From Lepas anatifera (taxonomy: Eukaryota; Arthropoda; Thecostraca; Lepadidae): DNA of 64,000 nt. The notes below the pieces were generated by a model. That model made no database searches and was not told where the DNA came from. It saw nothing but the letters and a program-made list of their open reading frames with translations. The stretch is from NCBI GenBank assembly GCA_034440635.1, contig JAOTON010001819.1, positions 830,001 through 894,000 of the forward strand, written 5' to 3'. Shown here in pieces: positions 33,130 to 45,109 of this stretch; the stretch's first letter is position 1; each line of letters opens with the position of its first letter. A program made the translations under genes and the position numbers.

Positions 33130-34806
33130 ATGACACAATTTCTACAATGGAACTGCCGAGGCCTTCGTTCAAACGTCTCGGACCTGCAGAGCCTCTTATC
33201 TGCTTATAATCCATCTGTTGTTTGCCTCCAGGAGACTAAGCTGCGTCCAGGTGGTAAGTTTTCAGTTCGACAGTACAATATATTCCGAAAAGACGTATTT
33301 AGCACCACAATAGCATACGGTGGAGTGATGTTAGCTGTCCACACATCCATACCATGTCATCAAATCACTTTAAGAAGTACCTTGCAGGCTGTGGCAGCCC
33401 GGGCCGACTTGGGTTTTATGAAGCTGACAGTTTGTTCCATTTACTTACCACCGGGAGGTAACACTGACATAAATAATCTGAACAGCCTTGTTGATCAGCT
33501 CCCAACCCCTTATATGTTATTGGGCGACTTCAACGCCCACAACGCCGCGTGGGGAGTGGCTGGGGGCCGTACGTGTGCTCGAGGTCGAACACTTGAACGC
33601 TTTCTCCACCTAAACTCACTATGTCTTTTGAATACCGGTCGCCCCACCCACGTATCTCTTCCATCTGGAAATCACTCTGCTATAGACCTTTCAATTTGTA
33701 CACCGTCTCTCTTAGCCCAGCTCCGGTGGAAATCTCTAGATGACCCACACGGTAGCGACCACTTCCCTATTATCATCTCACAAACCCGGACATCCGTCTG
33801 CAGAACAAATCTTCCACGATGGAACACACGGCGGGCAGATTGGACTGGCTTTGAGAGTGCGTGTGGTTTGGTGAACCTCTCCTCTGCGACTTCGGCTACT
33901 CAGAGCGTAAGAGACTTTAACAACATGATTTTGGAGGCCGCAGCGACTTTTATACCCATGACGTCTGGCAAACTCAGGCGAACGCCTGTTCCCTGGTGGA
34001 GCCACGAGTGCAAGCAGGCCATTTTAAGTAGAAAGCGGGCTTTTAGAGTTCTTAGGAGGAGTACGACAACCACGACCCTTATAGCCTTCAAGCGTGCCCG
34101 AGCACTCGCTCGCCGCATTGTGTTAAATGCCAAGCGGAGGTGGTGGTTGGAGTATGTGTGTACCGTGAATAGATTTACACCAACTACACAGGTTTGGACC
34201 AGAGTAAAACAACTTCAGGGTAGGTCACAATCCACATCCACACCCGTATTAGATGATAACGGCATCAAAATAACTGACACAAAAGAAGTATCGAACCGTA
34301 TGGCGGCAGCCTTCAGCATGAGATGTAGCTCTCATGTCCAGGACGATAGCTTCAGGCGCTTACGCGGACGAGCAGAGCAAACAAATGTTAACTTCGGACA
34401 TAACCATTCTGCCTCATACAATGTTCCATTTACAATGCGTGAACTGAAAGGAGCACTTCGTTCTGTTAGGCCAGTTTCACCTGGGCCTGACACTATTCGA
34501 AATGAAATGCTTTCCCATCTTCCTGACAGCTCATTAGCATCTCTACTCCACATCTTCAACCACATCTGGGTAAAACATGACTTTCCCGAGCAATGGCGAG
34601 ACGCGGTTGTTGTCCCCATACTGAAGCCTGGTAAGGAAGGTAGCTCACCTGGGGACTACCGCCCAATTTCACTGACCTCTTGCGTCTGCAAGCTGCTGGA
34701 GAAGATGGTTAACCTCCGCCTCATGTCTTTTTGGAGACCAATAATCTACTGTCGAACATTCAATGCGGATTCCGGAGGGGTCGAAGCACCATTGACCACC
34801 TCTTAG
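33130..34806 (+). CDS. ORF2 of the I-like retrotransposon, 5' part (endonuclease, RT start), frameshifted
   Basis: The apurinic-type endonuclease occupies residues 1-225. It starts FLQWNCRGLRSN (catalytic Asn) and continues with VVCLQETKL (Glu), LGDFNAHNAAWG, SAIDLSICTP and DPHGSDHFPI (catalytic SDH). The RT begins near residue 480, with ILKPGKEG and DYRPISLTSCVCKLLEKM. One T is missing from a T run at about 34727-34731, so the true frame continues in the segment that opens at 34731; the last ~25 codons here are off frame. The endonuclease nicks target DNA and the RT copies the RNA from the nick. A homopolymer sequencing error could also explain the shift. Confidence 0.93.
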   Translation: MTQFLQWNCRGLRSNVSDLQSLLSAYNPSVVCLQETKLRPGGKFSVRQYNIFRKDVFSTTIAYGGVMLAVHTSIPCHQITLRSTLQAVAARADLGFMKLTVCSIYLPPGGNTDINNLNSLVDQLPTPYMLLGDFNAHNAAWGVAGGRTCARGRTLERFLHLNSLCLLNTGRPTHVSLPSGNHSAIDLSICTPSLLAQLRWKSLDDPHGSDHFPIIISQTRTSVCRTNLPRWNTRRADWTGFESACGLVNLSSATSATQSVRDFNNMILEAAATFIPMTSGKLRRTPVPWWSHECKQAILSRKRAFRVLRRSTTTTTLIAFKRARALARRIVLNAKRRWWLEYVCTVNRFTPTTQVWTRVKQLQGRSQSTSTPVLDDNGIKITDTKEVSNRMAAAFSMRCSSHVQDDSFRRLRGRAEQTNVNFGHNHSASYNVPFTMRELKGALRSVRPVSPGPDTIRNEMLSHLPDSSLASLLHIFNHIWVKHDFPEQWRDAVVVPILKPGKEGSSPGDYRPISLTSCVCKLLEKMVNLRLMSFWRPIIYCRTFNADSGGVEAPLTTS

Positions 34807-36854
34807 CTTTAGACTTGTCTATCCGGAAAGGCTTCAGCAGAAAGCAGCACACAATTGCCGTCTTTTTTGACATTGAGCGAGCATTCGATCTCACCTGGAG
34901 GCACGGTATCCTGCAGAAGGTCTTCGATCTAGGTGTGCGAGGTCACTTGGGATGGTTTCTGTCCAATTTTCTTAAGAACAGACGTTTTCGATACCGCGTT
35001 GGCACATCAGAATCTGATGAATACACACAAGAAAATGGAACACCGCAGGGCAGCGTCCTCTCTGTTGCGCTGTTTGCAATTGCAATCAACGATATAGCAA
35101 ATGGTATCCCTCCGAATATAAACACAGCCCTCTTTGTCGATGATTTTACTATTTGGGTCACGACATCATCCACACTATCGGCCGTGAGGCAGTTGCAGAT
35201 TGCTCTGGATAAGTTGGAACGATGGAGCGGACAGAATGGTTTGAAGTTCTCAATGCAAAAAACAAAATGCATACATTTTTGTCGTAAACGAAATGATTGC
35301 ACTGATCCTGTCCTAACAATGTATAAACAAGCCATAGATGTAGTAGAACAAACCCGCTTTCTCGGTGTAATCATTGATAGGAAATTAACATACGTGCCAC
35401 ATTTCAAGGATCTAAGGGATAGATGTTTCAAAGCCCTAAATATCTTTAAAGTTTTGACCAAGCTCAAGTATGGCGCGGACCAGAAAACCCTCCTTATGTT
35501 ATATAGATCTTTGGTCCGATCTAAAATAGAATATGGTTCCATAGCATATGATGCCGCCACGGAAAGCTCTAAACGCATGCTAGACACAGTTCATTATCAC
35601 GCCATCAGGATAATAATCGGTGCTTTTCGCACATCTCCCACCTCCAGTATGCTCGTGGAGGCAAGTGAGATGCCGTTGGACCTAAGGCGCAGAATGCATG
35701 GCATGCAGTATGCCCTAAAACTTTTTCAGTTCCCAAATCACCCAACCTTCCGAAAGCTGTTCTCACATGAACAACGGCGTCAAATTGAACACTCTCCTCA
35801 GTATGCCCGGCACGCAGATTACAGGATAGCTAGCTGGCTTGATGACGCCCAAGTTAACTTGGAACAGGTGGAACTTTTTCAGGCCCCGTCCATCGAACCT
35901 TGGATGGTAGCTGAGCCAACGGTAGACACAAGCCTGGTCTCAAAAACCAGATATTTGACTCCGGTAGCCTCACAACAGGTTTTTCTGGAGCACTGTCAGA
36001 CTTCCTATCCAAACCACAGGCTCTTTTATACGGATGGATCGAAGGGTCAGGATGGTGTCGGATGTGCCTTTGTAAGTGATGATGTTGCAAGGTGTTTCAC
36101 TCTACCGTCTGCTGCTTCGGTTTTTACTGCGGAGTTATTCGCCATTCTACGCTGCCTGGACGCTATTCTTTTATCGAGACAGCTCCGATGTGTTATATTC
36201 ACTGACTCTCTATCTTCGCTACAGGCCCTCGAGTGTTTCGGAACTAAGTCGTCATCATCATTTTATCTAGATGAAATCAGACACAGACTTCACCGAACGC
36301 ATGTCAAGAAAAAGCAAGTTATACTAGCCTGGGTCCCCAGTCATTCAGGTATCGTTGGAAACGAGCGCGCCGATCTCGCTGCAAAGCAGGCAGCACAGGG
36401 CACCGTACCATCGGGCCTTCGGATCCCTTGCTCTGATTGGTTCCCACATATTCGAAAACACGTGACTAAATTATGGCAGGACAGGTGGGATACGGACCCA
36501 AAGGGTCAGAGGCTTCGGGCCCTGAAACCGCTGATCGGTAAGCGCTTTTCAGGTTCTGCGAGTTCAAGGAGGGAGGAGGTGATCCTCTCTAGGCTCCGCA
36601 TTGGCCACACCCACGCAACACATTCATTTTTACTTTGTAGAGATGTCCCGCCGGAGTGTGCTCGCTGTGGGGAGCGCCTGTCTGTGCGCCACGTTCTTGT
36701 GGATTGTCGAGATTTTGAGGTTGAGAGACAGCGATACTTTCACGGGTCGCCTTCACTGGATTCGCTGCTTGGAGAGCATCCAACCGTGGACTTCACGGCT
36801 ATTGCCGCTTTTTTAAAGAGTGTCTCATTTAATGTCATTTACTCACCATCCTAG
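34731..36854 (+). CDS. ORF2 of the I-like retrotransposon, 3' part (RT, RNase H, zinc finger)
   Basis: Continues the protein above. RT motifs in order are CGFRRGRSTIDHLL, VFFDIERAFD, NGTPQGSVLSV, the catalytic box LFVDDFTIW and FLGVIIDRKL. RNase H follows from about 36026: YTDGSKG (first Asp), ELFAILRCLDA (Glu), FTDSLSSLQAL (second Asp) and AWVPSHSGIVGNERADLA (His and last Asp). A C-terminal finger CARCGERLSVRHVLVDC is typical of the group. All catalytic residues of RT and RNase H are present. Apart from the shift at its start the frame is intact to the TAG at 36852. Confidence 0.95.
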   Translation: METNNLLSNIQCGFRRGRSTIDHLLALDLSIRKGFSRKQHTIAVFFDIERAFDLTWRHGILQKVFDLGVRGHLGWFLSNFLKNRRFRYRVGTSESDEYTQENGTPQGSVLSVALFAIAINDIANGIPPNINTALFVDDFTIWVTTSSTLSAVRQLQIALDKLERWSGQNGLKFSMQKTKCIHFCRKRNDCTDPVLTMYKQAIDVVEQTRFLGVIIDRKLTYVPHFKDLRDRCFKALNIFKVLTKLKYGADQKTLLMLYRSLVRSKIEYGSIAYDAATESSKRMLDTVHYHAIRIIIGAFRTSPTSSMLVEASEMPLDLRRRMHGMQYALKLFQFPNHPTFRKLFSHEQRRQIEHSPQYARHADYRIASWLDDAQVNLEQVELFQAPSIEPWMVAEPTVDTSLVSKTRYLTPVASQQVFLEHCQTSYPNHRLFYTDGSKGQDGVGCAFVSDDVARCFTLPSAASVFTAELFAILRCLDAILLSRQLRCVIFTDSLSSLQALECFGTKSSSSFYLDEIRHRLHRTHVKKKQVILAWVPSHSGIVGNERADLAAKQAAQGTVPSGLRIPCSDWFPHIRKHVTKLWQDRWDTDPKGQRLRALKPLIGKRFSGSASSRREEVILSRLRIGHTHATHSFLLCRDVPPECARCGERLSVRHVLVDCRDFEVERQRYFHGSPSLDSLLGEHPTVDFTAIAAFLKSVSFNVIYSPS

Positions 36855-37038
36855 GACGTAATACCTGTCTTTTCACTTTGACTTGTTGAAGCACGTGCGG
36901 TGTATTTACATTTTACCCTTGACACACCTTAAGCCCCTGAGATGTTGAAACTCTTTTATACATATCTTGTCTAGCGTTATGGGCGCCACATGACCCTTGT
37001 TGTCGGCGCGCCCTAAAACACCAAATGATGATGATGAT
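36855..37038 (+). other. 3' UTR and (GAT)n tail of the I-like element
   Basis: 170 bp of non-coding sequence ending in AAATGATGATGATGAT, the short tandem tail left by target-primed reverse transcription in this group. Confidence 0.85.
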
Positions 37039-37051
37039 GACACTATCTTGC
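37039..37051 (+). repeat. target-site duplication of the I-like element (right)
   Basis: GACACTATCTTGC, identical to 30326-30338. Confidence 0.95.
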
Positions 37052-37568
37052 AGCCACAACATTCACTGTGCTGACCGACCACAAGCCTCTCCTTAACCTA
37101 CCTCATTCCATCAAGGTGGAGGGCGACGCCACAGGTAGAAGGGGACGCTGGGCGCTGGAGTTAAGCACATATGATTTTGAGGTGGTGTATCGAAAAGGAT
37201 TGGACAATGGTAACGCAGACGCCATGTCCAGACAAGTGTCGAGACATACGGATACAGTGGTAGAGTCCTCGGGGAAGGGCGACGAGAACACCATATACTA
37301 TACGGCAGCGGCCCAAGAGGAGGGTCCGCAGGCAGCCACCAGTGACAAGAGTTCATCCGACAATGAAATCCCAGACGAAAGTTTGCGGAGGGAACAGGAA
37401 TTGGACCCAATCTTAAGTGATGTCCTGGATTGGGTAAGACAAGGACATCTTCCGCCGAAGAAGAGGCTTAGAAAGCGTTGCCGTGAACTGCGTCTTCTGG
37501 CTCGATTTTTTAATGACTTGAGCATCGAAAACGAGATATTAGTGCTACATAGAGCGAGAGACGATATT
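37052..37568 (+). pseudogene. Gypsy pol: end of RNase H and linker to integrase (piece 2 of 4)
   Basis: Continues piece 1 in frame: FTVLTDHKPLLNL (RNase H Asp), then YDFEVVYRKGLDNGNADAMSR, the end of RNase H with its last acidic residue. A ~110-residue linker follows, up to VLHRARDDI. No stop or frameshift in this piece. It stops at 37568, where the inverted terminus of the 24 kb segment begins; the expected next block, the integrase zinc domain, starts at 61764. Confidence 0.92.
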
Positions 37569-37779
37569 AGCCGTTTTCACAACGTGAATAAATTGAAATC
37601 AACCTTGGGAGTCTTTTGGTATTTTTTAACATTTCCCAAGCCAAAAAAACCGGCATTCATTTCAGTGAAACTATAGAAGTTAGAGAAATATGCTTACCCA
37701 AAATTGAAAGCAATGACCCTAAATATCTTGATTCTGAGCTTTTCCTGACATTAAATTGCATAAATGAATGTAAATTAAT

Positions 37780-37791
<12 letters not shown>

Positions 37792-37830
<39 letters not shown>
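37792..37830. repeat. (AT)n microsatellite
   Basis: Pure AT run just inside the left end of the 24 kb element. Confidence 0.98.
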
Positions 37831-37833
<3 letters not shown>

Positions 37834-38004
37834 AAGATCTTGAGCGTCATTTTGAAAAAAAACCGACCTCCAGGGTCGTTTTTTTCAAAAGACACCCAAG
37901 CCTCTAGATCCCGTTTTTTTCGGCCTCTAAATTTGTCTGGAGGGATTTTTCAAAGGCTTCCATATGCAAGAGCGAATTTTGAGGTCGGTGATTTATTCAG
38001 GACT

Positions 38005-38050
38005 TGCCCGCTTGACGTCACTGTCTACGTCATAGCCAAGAACCAATCAT
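38005..38050 (+). promoter_or_regulatory. CRE-like and CCAAT-box cluster
   Basis: TGACGTCA at about 38013, a second TACGTCAT about 13 bases on, and ACCAATCA near 38041. These are the core of many polymerase II promoters. They lie 450 bp inside the left terminus of the 24 kb element and just upstream of the GA tract. No transcript or gene downstream is known, so this may be chance. Confidence 0.25.
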
Positions 38051-38089
38051 CGGACAGTATTCTGAGAGCGGCATGGCCGCGTTCAAGGC

Positions 38090-38615
<526 letters not shown>

Positions 38616-38857
38616 CCGCGTTCGGGGAACGTGTTCGGGAAAAGTTTGTTCTCTAATGTTCCTTTTCTGACGGTATATGAGCTACGATCGTTATTTTACG
38701 TGTATTTAGGAACAAAAGTTACATATTTGATTGTAATGATTTGATCGTTACCAATTTCTTGCTGCAGTCAGGCAGACATTTTTTCCCATCACCATACAGA
38801 TCGGGGGTCAATTAAAGGGGCAGGTGCCCCTCCTATCGACCATCTGCGCTCCTGGAT

Positions 38858-39109
38858 CATAGGCAGATCCAGGATGGCCGATCGGGGTCACCTTTTCCGG
38901 GTTGGCGCCATCCAGACCAGGGGGCGCCACTTTTGACTAAAAAAACCTATGAGGTGGGCGCCAAACCCTATCGGTGGGCGTCGATTTTCACATCATGGGG
39001 AAGGGAGGGGTGCGAACCGACATTTCAGGGGGTGGGCGCTGTGACCATTTCAGGGGGCGCGGATGGTCAATCGGAGGGACACATGCCCCACCCCCTTGAT
39101 CCGCCTATG
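38858..39109. mobile_element. hAT-like MITE (252 bp) with imperfect 8-bp TSD
   Basis: The left end CATAGGCAGATCCAGG and the right end, whose complement is CATAGGCGGATCAAGGGGG, are flanked by TCCTGGAT and CCCTGGAT (7 of 8 match). A related, inverted partner follows at 39110-39480, sharing GGCGCCCCCTGGTC and TATCGGTGGGCG segments. Confidence 0.6.
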
Positions 39110-39480
39110 CCCTGGATGGCTACGGTGCCGCCTGAAGGGTTGATGGCGCCCCCTGAAATGTCGCTTCCCACCCTTTCTCCAAAGAAACAAAAATGGGCGC
39201 CCATTGTTAGGATTCTGCGCCCGCCTGAAATATTTTGCCGGTCAAAAGTGGCGCCCCCTGGTCCGGATGGCGTCCCCGGGAAGGCATAGACGACTCCGAC
39301 ATTGCCGATCGGGGGCTTTTTTCCAGTAGGCGCCACTTCTTGCCTGCAAAACTTTTCAGGTGGGCGCAAAATCCTATCGGTGGGCGCCGATTCTCGCATT
39401 CTAGAAGGGGGGGTTGGGAAGCGACAATTCAGGGGGCGCCATTCAACTTTAGGGTCATCCTACCCCCCCTCCTTTCTAAA
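39110..39480. repeat. inverted relatives of the 38858 MITE
   Basis: 39159-39285 pairs with 38900-39030 and, less well, with 39320-39440 in inverted orientation. The whole 38.86-39.48 kb stretch is therefore a cluster of MITE copies in both orientations. No gene. Confidence 0.55.
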
Positions 39481-39489
39481 TCCGTGTAC

Positions 39490-39605
39490 GCGAGGTGACG
39501 GAACTAGTGATGTGGGAGGTGACGGCACTGGTGAGGCGGGGGGCGACGGCACTGGCAAGGCGGGAGGCGGGAGGCGACGGTGTTCGTGAGGCGAGAGGCG
39601 ATGGA
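39490..39605. repeat. minisatellite of GAGGCGACGGCACTGGT-type units
   Basis: Four to five degenerate units of about 20-25 bp. Confidence 0.8.
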
Positions 39606-40507
39606 TAGTTGAGTGGGGGGGGATCGTGACGCCGTAGACTGCACATCGGCTCATCGAACAGTTGAGGCATCTCCTCCGTCGAAATATCGCCGATGTCACG
39701 TTCACGAGTGTGTCGGGGACCCACTGAATCAGAGAGGGCCACCGCTGTTCCAAGGAGCCGCTGCAGGCCCGGGTTGGGCCGTCGACGCCGCTGGCCGGGG
39801 TTGGGCCACAGTTACCCAGGCGACTACCGTTGCTGTAGGCTCAGATGGGGAAGCCGCCGCCGCCGAATACCTTCTCACAATGTTGCGACCAGTTCGCCAT
39901 CATTCGATTCGCTGCGATGAGAGGAATCCAATGATGCATCGATATTTTCTCTAGCTCCCCTGAGGGCAGTTCTAGAGAGAGAAGCGTACACTGCTCTGTT
40001 GTAAGCCTATGGAACCTTCTTTGACCTATGCTGACCTCAATATTGACCTGACAAGAAAATTATTCGAATAAAATGTCTTCGTCTTGTCAAGAGCTTTCCA
40101 ACACCGCCCGTAATTTCCCTTTAGCTTTCGTGGGGAACGAGATACGGATGGGGGCGAAAAACGCCCCCCAGCGGGGCGCGTCATGCAAGGGACTCCAGCG
40201 GGGCGCGTGTTACATGATACAATAATGGTAAAAACAGTGTACCTAAACTTCCCACTATTTGCATAGAATAGTACCATCCATTGTATTTGCCTGGAGTAAA
40301 TACGCAATAAATGTCAGCTGTAGATGTCAAATGTGCAAAGCCAAGCCTGCTGAAGCATGTGGGGTTGGTTCACCCAGCATGTCAACCTCAAACTTTGGTT
40401 CACATCACTAGAAGCATGGGCGCCGAAAGCGGGGGGGCATCTCCCCTGTTGGCCAACCAAGGGGATGCCCCTCCAAATTTTGGTCCATCGCCATTAATGC
40501 TGTCAGG
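39606..40507. other. no supported gene; remnant of a TTAA-type element near 40017-40215
   Basis: 39613-39954 is open in several frames and GC-rich, but no family is recognised. 40017-40215 has TGACCT hexamers and ends CAGCGGGGCGCGTGTTA, like the right end of the piggyBac-like families. The remainder is unique. Confidence 0.4.
40500..40507 (+). repeat. TSD of the 19.5 kb hAT element (left)
   Basis: CTGTCAGG, identical to 60004-60011. Confidence 0.95.
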
Positions 40508-40559
40508 CAGGGGCGGATCCAGGGGGGCCGCGGGGGCCGCGGCCCCCCCTCCTCGCCGG

Positions 40560-43500
40560 TAAGGCGCCCCCTCGGCACTAAGGCGCCCCCGGGGGCCGCC
40601 TCCATTTGCTCCACATTTGCATGCCAAACGGAAATACTGGCGCCCCTGGTAATTCCGCTGCATGCTAATAGCACATTTTGACAACCTGCCCTGCATCACT
40701 GGCGCCCCCATGGTGCATCATTGGTGCCCTTATTTCATTCCGCCGACGCCCCCAAGCCTCTTCCACCTCTTGAAATCCCGCTATATATTACCGGCGCCAC
40801 ACTCTTCCCTACGGGCGCCCCTATCTTCTAAAAATCCGCTCTATATCACTGGCGCCTCCATGGTGCAGCATTGATGTCTCGTTTTTGCTCCAGCGGCGCC
40901 CCCATGCGTCACGGTGGGCGCCCCATCTTTTGGAACCCCGAATGTACCACCGGCGCCCCCATTGGGCATCATTGGTGCCTTCGTTTCACTCCACCGGCGC
41001 CCCCAAGCCTCATCGTGGGCTCTCCCACTTCTTGGCACCCCACTATAAACTATTGGCGCCCCAATCCTCACCACGGGCGCCCCGTCCTTCGGAAAATCCG
41101 GTCTATACCACTGGCGCCTCCATGGTGCAGCATTGATGTATCGTTTTTGCTCCAACGGCGCCCCCACGCGTCACTGTGGACGCCCTACCTTTGGAACCCT
41201 CATGTACCGCCGGCGCCCCCATTGGGCATCATTGGTGTCTTCTGTGTACTTCACCGGTGCCTCACGCTTCACCGTGGGCGCCTCTGCTTTTTAGAGCCGC
41301 TCTTTACCATCGGCGCCCCCGTGGTACATCATTGGTGCCTTTTTGCCCAATTGGCGCCCCCGTGCCTCAATGAGGGGGCCTTCACCCTTTACCAGCCCGT
41401 TTTATACCAGTGGAGCCCCACTCTCTCTCCCCACTCCCCACTACGGGCGCCCCCACCTTCTAACAATCCGCTCTATACCACTGGCGCCTCCATGGTGCAG
41501 CATTGATGTCTCGTTTTTTGCTCCAACGCCGCCCCCACGCGTCACTGTAAGCACCCCATCTTTTGAAACCCCGCATGTACCACCGGTGCCCCCATTGGGC
41601 ATCAATGGTGCCTTCGTTTCACTCCAACGGCGCCCCCAAGCCTCTTCCACCTCTTGACATTCCGCTATATACTACCGGCGCCCCACTCTTCACTACGGGC
41701 GCCCCCATCTTCTAAAAATCCGTTCTATACCACTGGCGCCTGCAAGGTGCAGCATTGATGTCTTCTGTGCACTCCACCGGCGCCCCCACGCTTCACCATG
41801 GGCGCCTCTGTTTTTTAGAGCCGCTCTTTACCATTGGCGCCCCCGTGGTACATCATTGGTGCCTTTTTGCTCAAATGGCGCCGCCATGCCTCTTTGAGGG
41901 GGCATTAACCCTTTACCAGCCCGTTTTATAGCAGTGGAGCCCCCACTCTGTCTCCCCGCTACGTACTACTGGATCCCCACTCCCCACTACGGGCGCCCCC
42001 ACCTTCTAACAATCCGCTCTATACCACTGGCGCCTCCATGGTGCAGCATTGATGTCTCGTTTTTTGCTCCAACGCCGCCCCCACGCGTCACTGTAAGCAC
42101 CCCATCTTTTGAAACCCCGCATGTACCACCGGTGCCCCCATTGGGCATCAATGGTGCCTTCGTTTCACTCCAACGGCGCCCCCAAGCCTCTTCCACCTCT
42201 TGACATTCCGCTATATACTACCGGCGCCCCACTCTTCACTACGGGCGCCCACATCTTCTAGAAATCCGCTCTATATCACTGGCGCCTCAATGGTGCAGCA
42301 TTGATGTCTCGTTTTTGCTCCAGCGGCGCCCCCACGCATCACTGTGGGCGCCCCATCTTTTGGAACAACGCATGTATCACCGGCGCCCCCCTTGGGCAGC
42401 ATTGGTGCCTTCGTTTCACTCCACCGGCGCCCCCAAGCCTCATTGTGGGCTCTCCCACTTCTTGGCATCCCGCTATAAACTATTGGCGCCCCAATCCTCA
42501 CCACGGGCGCCCCCACCTTCGGAAAATCCGCTCTATACCACTGCCGCCTCCATGGTGCAGCATTGATGTCTCGTTTTTGCTCCAACGGCGCCCCCACGCG
42601 TTACTGTGGGCGCCCTACCTTTTGAACCCTCATGTACCACCGATGCCCCCATTGGGCATCATTGGTGTCTTCTGTATACTTCACCGGCGCCCCACGCTTC
42701 ACCGTGGGCGCCTTTGCTTTTTAGAGCCGATCTTCACCATTGGCGCCACCGTGGTACATCATTGGTGCCTTTTTGCTCAAATGGCGCCCCCCATGCCTCA
42801 CTGAGGGGATCTTCACCTTTTACCAGCCCGTTTTATACCAGTGAGCCCCCACTCTCTCTCCCCGCTATGTACTACTGGATCCCCACTCCCCACTACGGTC
42901 GCCCCCACTTTCTAACAATCCGCTCTATGCCACTGGCGCCCCCATGGTGCATCATTGGTGCTTTCGTTTCACTCCACCGGCGCCCCAAGTCTCATCGTAG
43001 GCTCTCCCACTTCTTGGCATCCCGCTATAAACTATTGGCGCCCCAATCCTCACTACGGGCGCCCCCACCTTCGGAAAATCCGCTCTATACCACTGGCGCC
43101 TCCGTGGTGCAGCATTGATGTCTCGTTTTTACTTCAACGGCGCCGCCACGCGTCACTGTGGGCGCCCCATGTGCTGAAACCCTGCATGTACCACCGGCAT
43201 CCCCATTGGGCATCATTGGTGTCTTCTGTGCACTCCACCGGCGCGGCGCCCCCACGCTTCACTGTGGGCACCCCCTGCTTTTTGGACCCGCTCTTTACCT
43301 CTGGCGCCCAAATGGTGCATAATTGGTGCGTTTCTTTTTTAATATCAAACGGCGCCCCCATGCCCCATTGAGGGGGTCTTCACCTTCCAACAGCCCCTCC
43401 TATACCACCCGAGCCCCACTCTTATGATGCATTATTGTTGTCTGCTTTTAGCTTTATGGGCGCCTTCCCCCCGCCTCTTTCCACCATCTGTTGACACATC

Positions 43501-45018
43501 GTTCTGTATCACTGGCGCCCCCATAATGAATCATTGGTGCCTGTTCTTTGCTCCACCGGCGCCTTCATTTCCAGCCGTGGGCTCATCGGGAGCGCCCCCA
43601 CATTTCGACAAACCGCTTTGTCTGGCGGCACCCATGGTACACATTGGTGATTTTCTTTCGCTCCATTGGTGCCCCCACACTTCACTATAGGCGCCCACAT
43701 ATTTCTGCTGATTGTTTGATGAATTATTGGTATCTTACTTTTGCTCTATCGGCGCCCAACCACATCCCCCACCACGCGCCATTATTGGCGCCCCAACTTT
43801 TGACAGCATGCCCTGTGCCTCCATGGTGCATGATGGGTGCCTATCGTTAGCTCCATGAACGCACCAACACATCCCTGCCAGAAACCCCATGCAGCTTCTC
43901 TTTACTTTGAATTTCCTGCATCCCAAACGTGGCCCGTTGTCTTACCAGCGCCTCCCCTTGACAGCTCCCACAAATTTCACTGAATGCAAGTACCCCCAAG
44001 CTGTATCACCGGAAGCTCCAAACTTCAGCTTCGGTGTCTCCTTGATTACCAAATTGCGCCGTCAGCGCTCTTCCCATGCAATGTCTTCTCCTCCCTGTTG
44101 CCCAACCAGTGCCCTGTTCGTGTACCCCCCCTTCTACCCTGTTGTTACCCTACCAGTGTCCCTAAGATGGATTATTTGCTCTCACAGACGCTCCACTGAC
44201 GGTTCCACGCCTATGTGCTGCAGGCGCCCCTTGCCTGCACCACCGGTATCCATAACTCCAGTCTCGGTATCGCCTCGGTGAAGTATCAGCGTCCCCCCGA
44301 TGCACTATCACCATTACCATCCCTCGCCCGAAAGCCCAAATAACTAACTGACTAACTCACCACACTTCCCCCGGCTATAGACCACCGGCGTCCCACAGGG
44401 TGTACCACCGTACCACACTGAACTTTTGGCACTCCCATGCTGCGTCAATGCTGGACTCATTTATATACCTAAGCACTCCCTCATATATGATGCCCCTGGG
44501 TCACTAATAGGCGTCACACTTCAACGTGGACCACCCTCATCGATTTTTTGACGCCCTCTTCTTTGTGGTTAGGCGCCCATATTTCACGATTGGCCGCCCT
44601 TTTCAGCTCTAGAGCGCCCCACTGCAACATGGACCACCCGTGCCTACCTTTGGCCGCCCTCTTCTGCATGATTGTTCTCCTGTTCTCCACTATTGACCGC
44701 TCCTTTGCAGATCTAGGGCGCCTGACTTCAATGTGGACTCCTCATTCACCTCCGGACGCCCTCTATTTTATGGTTGGGAACCCCATTTTTCACGTTTGGC
44801 CACCCTTTTTCAGCGCTTGGCGGACCTCTGCGACGTGGACCATCGTCATTTACCTACAGGCGCCCTTAACTTTGTGACTGGGCTCCCCGTTTTCACAATT
44901 GACCCGCTTTTCAGCCCTAGGGTGCCCCACTGCAACGTGGACAGCCCTCATCCATTTTAAGCCGCTCTCTTCTGTATCATTGCGCGCACCTTCTCCACTG
45001 CTGGCCGCTCTTGTGCAG
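40560..45018 (+). repeat. GGCGCC-rich satellite array of hAT-A
   Basis: Repeated segments such as CACTGGCGCCTCCATGGTGC, CACCGGCGCCCCCATTGGGC and CACTGTGGGCGCCCCATC recur every 60-130 bp. Larger duplications are present: 41441-41690 is nearly identical to 41987-42236 (shift 546 bp), and 40860-41120 resembles 42290-42550. Order decays beyond 43.4 kb, and the last kilobase (44.5-45.0 kb) is a diverged CCGCCCT/GCGCCCCACT form. The unit rarely carries stops, which creates long false open frames. Confidence 0.9.
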
Positions 45019-45026
45019 CTTTAGAG
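45019..45026 (+). repeat. TSD of the 10.6 kb hAT element (left)
   Basis: CTTTAGAG, identical to 55596-55603. Confidence 0.95.
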
Positions 45027-45109
45027 CAGTGACGGATCCAAGGGGGGGCCCGGGGGGCCCGGGCCCCCCCCCCCTTAGCTCCCAAGCGCCCCAGTATAGC
45101 TTAGCTCAT

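Larger units (their letters stand above)
30339..37038 (+). mobile_element. I-superfamily non-LTR retrotransposon, near full length
   Basis: A 6.7 kb element with a 1.1 kb 5' region, ORF1 (zinc knuckles), ORF2 (endonuclease, RT, RNase H), a short 3' UTR and a (GAT)n-type tail instead of poly(A). It is bounded by a perfect 13-bp target duplication. Excising it with one duplication restores the RNase H frame of the Gypsy host. An RNase H after RT plus a short-repeat tail place it with I-type elements (I, Nimb, Ingi, Loa relatives); the exact clade was not resolved. One frameshift in ORF2 is the only obvious defect, so it is young compared with its Gypsy target. Confidence 0.95.

Noticed and set aside
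39476..39954. Possible gene on either strand in a GC-rich open region
   Set aside because: Several overlapping frames are open, no motif is recognisable, and part of the openness comes from the adjoining minisatellite.
40871..43371. Open frames of 211, 167, 170 and 138 codons in the GGCGCC array
   Set aside because: Repeat-derived. Several frames and both strands are open at once, and the same peptide recurs with the repeat period.
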